A DNA stretch of 64,000 nucleotides from Sternotherus odoratus (GCA_032164245.1 JAVMKO010000001.1:292379041-292443040), one strand, 5' to 3'. Numbered from the stretch's first letter, positions 1 through 10,800 are shown. Made by a program: numbers and translations. The notes: generated by a model not told the origin, from the sequence alone.

Positions 1-254
1 TCTTTCTTTTTTAAAAAACTTCATTTCATTGCGTTTCACATTTTGCTGAGTTAAAATTACTCAGTGCAATAACTTTTTTTTTTTTTATATAATTAGGTAC
101 AAGTCTAAGGCTAAGTTTACGGGAGACCAGAACATCTTAATCTTTTTAGCTACTGTTCTAATAATTTAGTGCTTTAAAACTTTTTGATATTATTTGATCA
201 GTCAATTGACCAAATTATTTTTGGAATGGTCAAATGCCCAGCCCTACATGATTT
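1..254. other. AT-rich stretch, nothing recognised
   Basis: AT-rich sequence with a T-run near position 70. I see no open frame, terminal repeat or known repeat family. The Penelope-like element starts at its right edge. Confidence 0.5.
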
Positions 255-1475
255 GGACTAACTTCTGTTGGTGGAAGGGACACTTTTGAGCTTCACAGAG
301 CTCTTCCTCAGGTTGAGCGAAGGTAACCAGCGTGTCCAAGCTAAACACAAGGTGGGGTGAATGTTAAAAACAAGGGGTTCACAGATAATGTAGGAGACTA
401 CTTAAAACAATTAATACCTCCGCTGTTGTAGGACAAGGAGGGTATTAGGTAGCAGGCTGTTACCAATGGTTGTAATGAACCAGACAACTACTCTCTCTGT
501 TAAGTCTATGTCTTTACTGTCCAGCAGAGTCATGAATATAAGTTCCCAGTATAATTTTTTGAAAATGTTGGGCAGGTTTTCTTTGGGGATGATGACTGAG
601 AGGTCAGATATGGAATGAATGCTTTATGAAAATCAAGATTGACAGGGTATTTTTGCCTTTTATCATTTTTCCATGTGAGCACATTTGAGAGCATAGTATT
701 TGTCTGGTTTCCCCTACATAGTAGTAGTTGGGGCATTTGATGAACTGGGTGAGGTACACCACATGTTGTGAGAAGCATGAGTAGAACCCACGGATCTCGG
801 AAGGTGTTTCATGGAGGGTACGGATTATCATATGTGGATATATGGCTGCAGGATTTACATCCTTTGTTCTGGCAGGGTCTGGTGCCATTTTTGATTATGA
901 GGTTGGCGGGGCTGTTGAAAGTCAGAACAGGGGGTCTGGGAAAGATTAATTTCAGGATGTGTTCCCCGTCAAGTATGGGTTGTAATTGTTTGACGATATC
1001 CTTTTTCCTATATTGGAGCAGGTTCTCTCGGGGTATTTCCTTTATGTGATCTGCTTCTCTGGTGGAGCATCCTTGTCGGTGAAGGAGGTTTTAAGTGTTA
1101 AGTTGTGTCCCCCAGACTTCCTCCTCAGAGCATATTCTATGGTATCTGAATCCCTGTTAGCAGATAACATTTCTTGGTGTGTCTGGGGTGATCACTGGAT
1201 CTGTGGAGGTAAGTATGGTAGTCTGTGGGTTTCTTGTATATAGTTGTCTGCTAGGGTTCCGTTACTGATGCTGATCATGGTGTGCAGGAAGTTGTCGCTG
1301 CTGTGGAAGTGTCCTAGAGTTTGATGAATGAGTTGTGGTTGCTGAAGTTGTGATGGAATCTATAATGGCGTTTAGGTCCGTCCACAGGCTGAAAATATCA
1401 TCATGGTATAGAAAATGGTGCGTGTATTCAGTGTTGTTGCCTTATGCTAGTAGATTCATGCAACTGAGTAATTCT
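255..1475 (-). mobile_element. Penelope-like retroelement, 3' part (RT end plus GIY-YIG domain)
   Basis: Read on the minus strand this is the C-terminal part of a Penelope-like retroelement. From about 1400 down to 1000 the broken translation keeps pieces typical of the end of the reverse transcriptase (DIFSLW, then a degenerate stretch around FRYHRICSEEE). From about 1010 to 640 it reads DIVKQLQPILDGEH, a Cys-rich linker (PCQNKGCKSCSH), then after a frameshift HVVYLTQFIKCPNYYYVGET, the GIY-YIG endonuclease core (YL...YVGET). Downstream, the rc of 290-320 gives the family's AAGAGCTCTGTGAAGCTC tail region. Several stops and at least one frameshift make it dead. In intact relatives the GIY-YIG nuclease cuts the target and the RT copies the RNA there. 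The left limit is set by the tail; the right limit, against the Harbinger relic, is approximate. Confidence 0.75.
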
Positions 1476-1599
1476 CTCCTCATTTCCCCACCTCTCGTGG
1501 GCCATATTCACCATGGCTGGTGCCGTGACAGGCACCGTGCACAAGTAATCTCAAGCAGAAGAGCGAATGTAGTGCCCAAAACTTTAGGAGAGCAGGGGG

Positions 1600-2130
1600 G
1601 ATGAGTTCAGAAGTCCAAGTTTCACTTTCCGTAGTGAACAGAATGACCATGGTACTTCTGTATGCTTTATCTGCAGCTGCTGCCATTGTGGCCTTCAGGG
1701 TCTCCCACTCCATACCTGAGCCATATAAGGAGGAGAAAGAAGAGGACTTGGGACGGCATGGTCCTATAAGCCAATGCAGCATCTGATTAAGCACAGAGCC
1801 TGGAGGATGAACATTGTGGGCAGCCTGGAGAAGGAAAGAGTGGAGAGGAGAAAGACCCAGGAGTACAAGCGGGAAAAGGAGAGGCAGACAAACATGGGGT
1901 TTTCTCAGGCAGAAACACAGATGTTGCAGACTCTGGTGAATCTGCAGGTTCAACAATACTGGGCTTGCCTCCCTCTGCAGCTCACTGAGAACTCCACCTA
2001 GGGACTACCCCTCACCCCCCACCCCCAATCCTCCCAAAGATTCCACATGGCATCAGGTGTTGTTACGGAACCCCTAGCACTCTACCCCAGAGGACATCAA
2101 AGACAATCACAACTTCACATACACTGACCT
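1600..2130 (+). pseudogene. Harbinger accessory (Myb/SANT-type) gene, C-terminal remnant
   Basis: Plus-strand frames contain a charged, coiled-coil-like stretch (KERVERRKTQEYKREKERQ) followed by ETQMLQTLVNLQVQQY and a Pro-rich tail. This is the usual C-terminal layout of the Myb-like partner protein of vertebrate Harbinger elements, which helps carry the transposase to the nucleus and to DNA. The N-terminal SANT part is not recognisable here and the frame is broken, so it is a pseudogene. Assignment rests on layout, the short coiled-coil pattern and the convergent position relative to the transposase. Confidence 0.55.
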
Positions 2131-2505
2131 GTAAAAGCCTTGGTTGGTATATGTGCAGCTGAAATGGACATGAATGTTCTTTCCCTTTCATAAGTTCTGT
2201 TCTATTAGGTTTTCAATGTATTTGTTTTAAAATTGCCCTTTTTTGCTCTGATTTTGTTACATAATACAATTCTATTTGCAATCATCTTTGAGTTCAAAAC
2301 ATATGTTACCAAGTGCTCAGCAGTTATGAAAGCAACCAATTACCTGTTACTGCACAGTGTCACAAAACTCATAGGCTCAGTCACAAACAAAATTAATAGG
2401 TGTATTGACAATCACCACATAAATCCAACCAGACCACAAAAGACCAGGGCCAGGCAGAGCACACTACCACCACACATTCCTTGGGCTTACTGTTAAAATG
2501 GTCTT

Positions 2506-4083
2506 TCAAAGCCTCCCTGAGCAGTACAGCTCTGAGCTGAGATCTTTTAATAGCTCTTGTATCTGGCTGTTAAAATTCAGCAGACGGTCACTCCACCTCA
2601 GCCTTCCACCTGGCACAATCTTTTCCCCCTTTGCTTCACTGATATTATGCAGGACACAGCAAGCAGCTATAACCAATGGGCTATTTCTCCCACTGAGGTC
2701 CAATCTTGTGTGTAAACAACACCAGCATCCCTTCGGAAGGCCAAAACCACATTCAACTGTCATTCTGCACCAGCTGAGCTAGTAGTTGAATAGTTTCTTT
2801 GTGCCATCGAGGTTGCTGGTGTACGGCTTCATGAGCCAGAGAAGCAAGGGATAGGCTGGTTCCCCCAGGATCACTATTGGCATTTCAACATTGCCAGTGG
2901 TAATCTGCTGGTCGGAAAGGAAAGTTTCTGCTTGCAGCTTTCTGAAAAGTCCTGTGTACTTAGAGATGGAAGCATCATGCACGTTCCCTCACCAGCTCAT
3001 ATTGGGGTCAAGCATCCCCAGTGATCCACCAGGACTTATATAACCACCGAGAAGCAGCTCTTTCTGTTGATGTACCCTATCGCAAGCTATTCTGGTGCCA
3101 AAATAGGGATGTGTGTGCCATCTCTCAACAGTTCAGGAGCCCCACTACTGCAACTCTATTAATTAGATCCTGCACATTGCTGAGAGTCACAGCCCTGCAT
3201 AGCAGGAGGCGATTAATGGCCCTGCACATTTGCATAACAGTGGCCCCCAAGGTGGATTTCCCCACTCCAAACTGATTCCTGACTGACTGGTAGCAATCTG
3301 GCATTACGTGTTTCCACAGTACGATCGCCACTCACTTCTACACTGTCAATGCAGCTCTCATTTTAGTGTCCCCGTACTAGACAAGTGGGGCAAGCTTGCC
3401 ATACAGATCCAGGAACATGGCCTTGTGCATCCCACAGTTCTGCAGCCACTGATTGACATCCCAAACCTGCATGACAATGCAATCCCACCAGTCTGTGCTT
3501 GTTTCCCGGTCCCAGAAGCAGAACTTCATTATCTGCAGCTGTGACCAGATGTCCCGATTTTATAGGGACAGTCCCAATCTTTGGGTCTTTTTCTTATATA
3601 AGCTCCTATTACCCCCACCCCCTGTCCCAATTTTTCACATTTGCTGTCTGGTCACCCTAGATTGGTGAATGTCACCAACAACCTTGAATTGGTTCTCACT
3701 ATATCCCACAGCAATCTGTCCTCCAATAAATTGTCATATTCCCCACCCATTTGGTTCTTCTTGTGGCTCTGCAAATACTGCAAGATCATGTGCTCTGTTC
3801 TTGCCACATTCATACCAATAATGCAGAGCTGTGCAGGCTCTATGCTTCTGTCAAATATGACGGAGAACGAGGAGGGCCAAGTGGGCATGTGGGATTTTGA
3901 AAAAAAAGGTGTGAAAATTATGGGACTCAGATAACATATGGGGATGATGACAGTTGGAAACTGGGAAGTTGACCCCATACTGCCAGCCACCCCCATACGA
4001 CTTGTTTTGGCCCCATCACGCATTGCCAAAACTTGGACAGTGGCAAGTTGCACAGTGGGATACCTACCCCTGATACATTGCAC
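2506..4083 (-). pseudogene. Harbinger transposase pseudogene (copy 1)
   Basis: Broken minus-strand frames, in order: an N-terminal stretch with GGEYDNLLEDRLL (about 3720-3690), WWDCIVMQVWDVNQWLQ (about 3500-3440), FGVGKSTLGATVMQMCRAI (helix-turn-helix-like part, about 3270-3210), ILGEPAYPLLLWLMKPYT (about 2880-2820), then CRMTVECGFGLPKGCWCC and VIAACCVLHNIS (about 2780-2640), the conserved end of the DDE nuclease domain. The first catalytic Asp motif (normally GAIDGxH) is destroyed, the frame has several stops, and a MITE interrupts it at 3541-3660. No activity is expected. Family assignment is firm because the order and wording match copy 2. Confidence 0.8.
3541..3660. mobile_element. Small MITE with GTGACCAGATG ends
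   Basis: About 120 bp with inverted ends GTGACCAGATGTC... and ...GTCTGGTCACC, and the inner phrase TTTTATAGGGACAGTCCC. It is nearly the same as the element at 19812-19935, which shows the ends more fully (TAGGGTGACCAGATG...). It lies inside the Harbinger transposase and so is younger than it. Duplication of TA is suggested by the other copy; the superfamily is not certain. Confidence 0.75.
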
Positions 4084-4214
4084 TCTGCATCAACACAAGC
4101 ACTACTAGCACATATGCGCACCACTGACACAAGGAGCCAAGTATGCACGCACACAAGCGATGTACTAAGCGTGGTGGCTGTATGCCAACATAAGTTTGTA
4201 GTGTAGACGTGGCC

Positions 4215-5395
4215 ACAGTCTCTTGAAATGCAACCTTTAAATCATTGTTTTTAATAGAGGCTCATGGCTTTCAGTATATTTATTTTTTATTTAAATGTTT
4301 TAAGAGATCATAAATTTAGGCTTTAAGATATTTTGTATTAAATTCAGATTTCATTTTAAACAGGTTTATTTTTTAAAAGAAAAAAAATTTTGATTAAAAA
4401 AACATTAATTTTATCCACTCTTGTTCATAGAGGGATGAGGTTGTAAAGTTACTCAGAGCTGTTTGGGGAAGGATTTGATGGTTTCTTTACATCCTGTACG
4501 AATTGTGGTGTATGGTCTTTTTCAGGAACACTGCAATTATTATTTACATATGAATTTTGTGTAGGAAACCTCTGTAAACGGACAAATTATTAAGTCATTC
4601 ATCCATTTTTAATATTACAGAAATACAGAGGTCTATTGTCTTGATGTGCAGGTTTATTACCCACACAAACTTGTCACATGTATCAACAGGAGGAAAAGAC
4701 CCATTTTGCACAGCAGCCTGTAAATGTTCATCTCTACTAGCTCTAAGAATCTGTGTACATCATCCAACAGAAGTGTCATTTCTGGAGAATTGTGAAATGT
4801 CAACACAGGCGTCAAAACACAGCGAGTGTAACTAACTTGCATTGTGCACAATCATTCTAGCAAGTAAACGTAATCTCTCCAATAACCAAAAAATATGACA
4901 TTTGATTTTCATAGGCTCGATGCGCCATGGAGCTCAGGAAGCTACATGAGTAGATTAACTATGAACAAAGACACTTAATTAGCAATTTGTAAGCAGTTGA
5001 CCATGCAGCCTAAACTCAGGGAGCTTCCAACACTGTAGAAATCAGTGAATTGTTTGGTACCATCATTACCATGATGTACTTTTCCCAGCAATAACAAGCT
5101 ACTTAAGTCAGAACACCTTCCTTCCCAGTCACCAAGCTATAGGTCACATGCTTGCTCTATAAATGCCAATTAACAAACATGCAAAACGTGTCAGAGGAAA
5201 AATATTCATTGTATCTACTTCATAAATTAAAATGGCATTGGATTCACTTTGGTACTCTGGACTCAGTTTAAAATTACTACCCAGAGTGATGGGGAAATGT
5301 ATCACCTAATTAAATACAGATACAGTATTTATCAAACAGTGGAGAAGATAAATATGCACTCAGGTGCCAACGAGCTGTAACACACAAAGAGGAGA
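4215..5395. other. Unique AT-rich intronic DNA, nothing recognised
   Basis: No repeat ends, open frames or splice-flanked exon that I can support. Contains A/T runs near 4380. Confidence 0.5.
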
Positions 5396-5815
5396 GGTTT
5401 CAGAGTAGCAGTCGTGTTAGTCTATACCCATAAAAAGAACAGGAGTACTTGTGGCACCTTAGGGCTGGTCTTCACTAGCGCGGCGCGGGATCGTTCGCCC
5501 CGGGCTCCCCTGTCGACTCCGGAACTCCAGCTTGCCGGGAGGCGCAAGCTGGAGTCGATGGGGGAGTGTGCCGCCGACTGCCGCCGCTGTGGGGATGGCA
5601 GATAAGTCGGCGGCAGATACGCAAAACTTCAGCTACATGATTCACGTAGCTGAAGTTGCGTATCTGCCGTCGATCCCCCACCCCAGTGAGGACAAGCCCT
5701 TAGAGACTAACACATTTATTTCAGCATAAGCTTCCACAGTCTATAGCCCACTTCACTTCACTGTGTGTTCCATTCTGTGCATCCAATGAAGTGGGCTATA
5801 ACCTCAATTGAGGCT
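5396..5815 (-). mobile_element. Penelope-like element end fragment, split by a MITE
   Basis: Starts with GTTTCAGAGTAGCAG...GTGTTAGTCT and continues ACTTGTGGCACCTTA, then after the MITE GAGACTAACACATTTATT and CATAAGCTT...ATCCAATGAAGTGGGCTATA. Read on the minus strand this is the same terminal unit as at 13097-13300 and 52765-52925 (CCGATGAAGTG...GAAAGCTTATGC). The unit is continuous across the MITE when one TTA is removed. Assignment to a Penelope-like family is from knowledge of such ends in reptiles and is less sure than the repeat identity itself. Confidence 0.6.
5462..5699. mobile_element. Harbinger-type MITE (238 bp, TTA duplication)
   Basis: Inverted ends GGGCTGGTCTTCACTA and AGTGAGGACAAGCCC, flanked by TTA at 5459-5461 and 5700-5702, the 3-bp target duplication typical of PIF/Harbinger. 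GC-rich core. Near its right end is a hairpin whose arms read CTTCAGCTAC and GTAGCTGAAG, shared with the MITEs at 17575 and 34934. It has no coding capacity and would have depended on a Harbinger transposase supplied in trans. Confidence 0.85.
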
Positions 5816-6121
5816 GGGGACCTTGACCTCATCTGGCACCTGGTCTGTCCGTCACAACTTATCTTCTCACACAGAGCAAATCCAAAAGATCTTAAAACCT
5901 TCTAGACCAAGGGACTAATCTGGTAAAACCAAAGAATTGGCCTTCCTGACACAAATCCCTAGGAATAATTAAAAAAAAAAATTAAGAAAAAATAGTCCAC
6001 ATCCAAAATTACAACTACCTTGGATTGCAAAACTGACAACAAAATTCTATAAGAAAACATTTTGAGCCTGCTATGAAACTGAAGGCTAGGTAATTTTAAG
6101 ACACCAATAAATTAAATTGAT
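5816..6121. other. AT-rich stretch, nothing recognised
   Basis: No identifiable feature; short A-run near 5970. Confidence 0.4.
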
Positions 6122-7752
6122 AGGGTTGTCGATTAATCACAGTGAACTCATGCAATTAACTCAAAAAATTAATCGTGATTAATTGCACTGTTAAACAATA
6201 GAATATCAACTGAAATTTATTAAATATTTTGGGATGTTTTTCTACATTTTCAAATATGTGATTTAAATTACAACATAGACTACAAAGTAAACAGTGCTCA
6301 CTTTATATTATTTTTATTACAAATATTTGCACTGTAAAAATGATAAACAAAAGAAATAGTATTTTTCAATTCACCTCAGACAATGACTGTAGGGCAATTT
6401 CTTTATCCCGAAAGTGCAACTTACAAATGTAGGGTTTTTTTGTTACATAACTGCACTCAAAAACAAAACAATGCAAACCTTTAGCATCTACAAGTTCACC
6501 CAGTCCTACTTTTTGTTCAGCTAACTGCTAAGAGAAACATGTCAGTTTACATTTGCAGGAGATAATGCTGTCCACTTAACTACAGTGTCACCTGAAATCG
6601 AGAACAGGTGTTTGTCGCATGGCACTGTTGTAACTGGCATCACAAAATATTTACATGCCAGATGTGCTAAAGATACATATGCTTCTTCATGCTTCAGCCA
6701 TCATTCCAGAGGACATGCTTTGATGCTGATGACGCTCATTAAAAAAATTGTGTTAATTAAATTTGTGACTAAACTCCTTGAGGGAAAATTGTATGTCTCC
6801 TGCTCTGTTTTACCCACACTCTGCCATATTATTTCATGTTATAGCAGTCTCAAATGATGACCCAGCACATGCTGTTCGTTTTAAGAACACTTTCACTGCA
6901 AATTTGACAAAATGCAAAGAAGATACCAATGTGAAATTTCTAAAGATAGCTACAGCACTAGACTCACTTAAGAATCTGAAGTGCCTTCCAAAATCTGAGT
7001 GATGAGGTGTGACGCGTGCTTTCAGAAGTCTTAAAAGAGCAACACGCTGATGCAGAAACTACAGACCCCAAACCAAGAAAAAAGAACTTTAACCTTCTGT
7101 TGGTGGCATATGACTCAGTTAATGAAATGTTAATGTCAGTTCACATTGCTTTGGATCATTATTGAGCAGAACCTCTCATCAACATGGACGCATATCCTCT
7201 AGAATGGTGGTTGAGGCATCAAAGGACATATGAATCTTTAGTGTATCTGGCATATAAATATCTTGGGAGGCTGGCTACAACAGTGCCAGACAAATGTCTG
7301 TTCTCACTTTCCGGTGACATGTAAACAAGAAGCAGGCAGCATTATCTTCTGCATATGTAAACAAACTTGTCTGAGTGACTGGCTGAACAAGAAATAGAGG
7401 ACGGAGTGGACTCACAGGCTCTAAAGTTTTACATTGTTTTACTTTTGAATGCAGGTTTTTTTTGTAAATAATTCTACATTTGTAAGTTCAAGTTTCATGA
7501 TAAAGAGATTGCACTGCAGTACTTGTATGAGGTGAACTGAAAAATACTATTTCATTTGTTTTTTACAATGCAAATATTTGTAATCAAAAATAAATATAAA
7601 GTGAGCATTGTGCACCTTGTATTCTATGTTGTAACTGAAATCAATTTGAAAATGTAGAAAACATCCACAAATATTTAAATTATATTCTTTTATTAACAGC
7701 GCAATTAATTTTTTTATCACATAATTAATTTTTTTAATCGCTTGACAGCTAA
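6122..7752 (+). mobile_element. hAT transposon relic with about 330-bp inverted ends
   Basis: Begins TAGGGTTGTCGATTAATCAC and ends AATCGCTTGACAGCTA. The outer 330 bp or so on each side are imperfect inverted repeats: for example ATGTTTTTCTACATTTTCAAA near 6232-6252 against its complement near 7645-7665. The centre (about 6585-7421) is a decayed transposase with a hAT C-terminal dimerisation motif. Just past the right end, AAGAGTATAAA is tandemly repeated (7750-7779). The family is old, since the two arms and the frame have many differences. Confidence 0.75.
6585..7421 (+). pseudogene. hAT transposase C-terminal pseudogene
   Basis: Plus-strand frames read in order: HHSRGHALMLMTLIKK (about 6700), then KFLKIATALDSLKNLKCLPK (about 6935-6990), then MDAYPLEWWLRHQRTYESL and YLAYKYLGRLATTVP..LFSLSGD (about 7180-7320). 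The last part is the hAT C-terminal dimerisation region (EWW...TYESL...ATxVP...FSxxG). Frameshifts and stops break it, and the catalytic N-terminal half is missing. It could resemble a domesticated hAT gene, but the stops argue against any function. Confidence 0.7.
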
Positions 7753-7779
7753 GAGTATAAAAAAGCTAAGAGTATAAAT

Positions 7780-8098
7780 CAAGCGAGTTCATCATGAATA
7801 CAAACTATTTAGAATAGGATAAAATACAAGTAGACACCATGTACCTATTGTGCTGCCAACAAATCTTATAAGTCCAATGGCTGCAGAGCTGAATAAGCCA
7901 TATCCCTCTGCTAACTACTGTATCAAAACAAACCTTAGGAAAAATGAGAAAACTTCCTCTATTAACATGCATTAAAGACCTCCACCAGAAATGATTCATC
8001 CATTCTAGGACACATGAACATGGAGAACAACCACAGAAGCAACCCAAACACTATGCAGGGGGGGTGCTGCAAATACTAGAGCAGATTCTGGAGTAAGA
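7780..8098. other. Unique stretch between repeats
   Basis: About 300 bp without recognisable repeat or exon. Confidence 0.4.
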
Positions 8099-8199
8099 AT
8101 ACCGTATATACTCGAGTATAAGCCGAGTTTTTCAGCCCACTTTTTGGGCTGAAAAAAGCCGCCTCGGCTTATACTCGAGTCAGTGGGGGGACGAGTCAG

Positions 8200-8575
8200 T
8201 GGGGAGCCCCCCCCCTGCCCGAAACAAGCCGCGTGAGTCCCTATGGGGCAGAGGGACGGAGGCAAGCGGCGGGAGCCCCCCCCCTGCCCGAAACAAGCCG
8301 CGGCGCCGCGTGAGTCCCTATGGGGCGGGGGGAGGGAGGCAAGCGGGGGACGGAGGCAAGCGGCGGGAGCCCCCCCCCCCGCCTGCCCGAAGCAAGCCAC
8401 GGCGCCGCGTGTGTCCCTATGGGGTGGGGGGAGGGAGGCAAGCGGCGGGAGCCCCCCCCCGCCCGAAGCAAGCTGCAGCGGCGCGGCGCCGCGTGTGTCC
8501 CTATGGGGCGGGGGGAGGGAGACAAGCGGCGGGAGCCCCCCCCCCAGCATGGTACAGCGCTGCGCCGCGGCAGAG
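8200..8575. repeat. GC-rich tandem array, about 4 units of 77-99 bp
   Basis: The phrase GTCCCTATGGGG recurs at 8237, 8314, 8413 and 8497, each time within CAAGCGGCGGGAGCCCCC and CGCGGCGCCGCGTG contexts. Unit length varies through the C-runs. CpG-rich. Confidence 0.85.
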
Positions 8576-9204
8576 AGAGGGAGGGAGGGAGGGAGGGGGG
8601 GATACAAAGAGCCCCCCCTCGCAACCTGGCTCTGGCCACCCCCCTTCCCCACGCCTCCCCCAACGGTCCCCCAGCCTCCCCTTACACTTTCCATGGCCCC
8701 GGAGTACAGCAGGGCAGCCAGGAGCCGCTGCATCCCTTCTCCTCCCTTCAGCAACTGCCACTGCAGGGTCCTAGTGCCCGCCATTTTCTGCTGCCAATGA
8801 CGAGGGTGAGCAAGTTTGCTGTTGGGGGGGGGGGCAGGAAAGGAGGGGCCCTGCCCCAGAGCTTGCTGCTGTTGGCAGGGAAAGGGCTGGGGGAGTCCTC
8901 CTCTCTGGCCCCAGTCCCAGAGCAGCCTGCCTGCACCCGTCCCAAACTCATCCCCAGCCCTACCCCAGAGCCCACACCCCCAGCCAGAGCATGTCCCCCC
9001 ACTGCATCCCAACCCTCTACCCAAGCCCATAGTCCCTCCAGCACCCCAAACCCCCTCATCTCCAGCCCCAGACAGAGCCCCACCACACCCCAACCCTCTG
9101 CCCCATGCTACATTACATGCAATATTCATTTTAAAAATGTATAATAAGCAATGGTCCGGGAACAGGGGAGGGGAGTACTAGGGAAAAATTTTGCCTAGGG
9201 CACA

Positions 9205-9292
9205 AAATATCCTTGCACCGCCACCCCCTGTTGATCCTTGCACCGCCACCCCCTGTTGATCCTTGCACCGCCACCCCCTGTTGATCCTTCAA
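9205..9292. repeat. 25-bp tandem repeat, 3 copies
   Basis: CTTGCACCGCCACCCCCTGT followed by TGATC, three head-to-tail copies. Followed by a short palindrome, AAAACTGGA..TCCAGTTTT (9291-9315). Confidence 0.85.
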
Positions 9293-9640
9293 AACTGGAG
9301 GAATCCAGTTTTGAAGGATTTTAACTCTTGTGTTGTAGCTTGGTTGCTGAATGAGCTAAGGTTTTTGTACTTTTAAAGTTATTGTTGATACCATATTGTT
9401 TTTATTGACCCTCTTTTCCACTTACAGAGCTAGTTTACTGTTTTTCTTTGAAATAAATACGGTATTCAAAAACATTATTGGTATCTATTTTTATTTTTGA
9501 AATTTACCGGTAGCTGCTGCATTTCCCACCCTAGGCTTATACTCGAGTCAATAACTTTTCCAGCTTTTTGTGGTAAAATTAGGTGCATCGGCTTATATTC
9601 GGGTCGACCTATACTCGAGTATATACGGTATATCAAATTC

Positions 9641-9641
<1 letters not shown>

Positions 9642-9674
<33 letters not shown>
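9642..9674. repeat. GA microsatellite
   Basis: Uninterrupted (GA)n of about 16 units just right of the MITE. Confidence 0.95.
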
Positions 9675-9789
9675 AGACACAGCATACAGTTATGCATATA
9701 GGTATTCAAGGATGAGATTCAGGTTAGCACTTAAGCGAATGCTAAAGTTTCATTCACATTAATAAACATGTATTTCAGTGTTTTCCTGA

Positions 9790-10735
9790 ACTGGCCCCCA
9801 AATGGAAGCAGCAGAATTCATTCATAGATTCCAAGGGCAAAGTGAACATTTTAATCAACTGACCTTCTGTATACCACAGGCCATAGAATTGCCCCAAAAT
9901 AATTGCTTTTGAACTAGATCATCTCTCTCAAAACATTCAATTTTGATTTGAAAATGGTCAGTCATGGAGAATCCACTATGACCCTTAGTAAACTGTTCCA
10001 ATGGTTAATTACCCTCACTGTTAAAAATGTCCACCTTATTTCTAGTCTCATTTAGTATAGCTTTAATTTCCAACCACTGTCTTCTGGACTGAAGAGCTCA
10101 TTATCAAATATTTGTTCCCCATGTAGATACCTCTAGATTGTAATCCAGTCACACCTTTACCTTTTGAGTCTGTCACTATTAGGCACATTTTCCAATGCTT
10201 TAATCATTCTTGTGGCTCTTTGCTGAACCGCCTCCAATTTGCCAAAATCCTTCCTGAAAGGTGGACACCAGAACTGGATGTATTCCAGCAGTAGTCGCCC
10301 TAGCACCAAATACAGATATAAAATACCTTTCTACCCCTACACAAGATTCTTCTGTTTATATATATCCAAGGATTGCATTAGCCCATTTGGCCACAGCATC
10401 TCACTGGGAGCTCACATTCAGCCTATTATCTACCATGACTCCCCAAATCTTTTTCAGAGACATACATTTACCCATATTGAAACACCTATTGTTTTCTTGC
10501 ACCCAGTTTTCCAAGCGATCTGGATCATGCAGAAGCAGAGACCTGTCCTTTTCATTATTTACCCTAGTATTCTTTCTGTGCTTATATATTTAGAAAACTC
10601 CATACTGGCCTTAATGCTGCTGATCATAGATTTCTCCTCATGTCCCTTTGCTTCACTTATTGATTTGCTGAAACTGCTAACTTCTAATTTACATTCACTG
10701 CTATCAACGTCTCCCTTCTTTAATTTGTTTATATT

Positions 10736-10738
<3 letters not shown>
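9790..10738 (-). mobile_element. CR1 LINE, 3' part (minus strand)
   Basis: The plus strand is antisense to CR1. The reverse complement reads the end of the CR1 reverse transcriptase (about 10300-10180: YIQFWCPPF...KLEAVQQRATRMIK) and then the 3' non-coding tail, ending near 9810 at ATTCATAGATTCCAAGG (plus-strand reading). The 244-codon plus-strand ORF here is an antisense by-product. Many substitutions; old copy. Confidence 0.8.

Positions 10739-10800
<62 letters not shown>

Larger units (their letters stand above)
1480..4214 (-). mobile_element. PIF/Harbinger DNA transposon, decayed copy 1
   Basis: Large Harbinger relic. The transposase is on the minus strand (about 4083 to 2506) and the accessory gene remnant is on the plus strand (about 1600 to 2130), so the two genes converge, as in the second copy at 28766-33485. 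The right end carries the terminal sequence GTAGTGTAGACGTGGCC (about 4198-4214), matching the GTAGTGTAGACAAAGC end of the second copy. I could not find the partner terminus. The left side runs into the Penelope-like element, so the copy is probably truncated or broken there. A 120-bp MITE sits inside the transposase. Confidence 0.75.
8100..9632. mobile_element. TA-flanked MITE with TACTCGAGTATA ends, GC-rich insert
   Basis: The left end is TACCGTATATACTCGAGTAT and the right end is its complement, ending ATACTCGAGTATATACGGTA. The phrase GGCTTATACTCGAGTC recurs inside (8166, 9534), so ends are duplicated internally. TA sits at both tips, compatible with Tc1/mariner-like TA insertion, but the superfamily is uncertain. 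The interior holds a GC-rich tandem array (8200-8575), a C-rich low-complexity stretch and a 25-bp tandem repeat (9212-9290). The long ORFs across this region come from low-complexity GC sequence and are not genes. Confidence 0.65.

Noticed and set aside
1480..1956. 158-codon minus-strand ORF
   Set aside because: Antisense to the Harbinger accessory-gene remnant.
8005..9144. Long ORFs on both strands (up to 374 codons), Pro/Gly/Ala/Arg-rich
   Set aside because: They lie across GC-rich tandem repeats inside a MITE, on both strands at once, with low-complexity products and no domain.
8200..9290. Direct repeats as a possible CRISPR array
   Set aside because: Head-to-tail units without spacers, in a vertebrate MITE.
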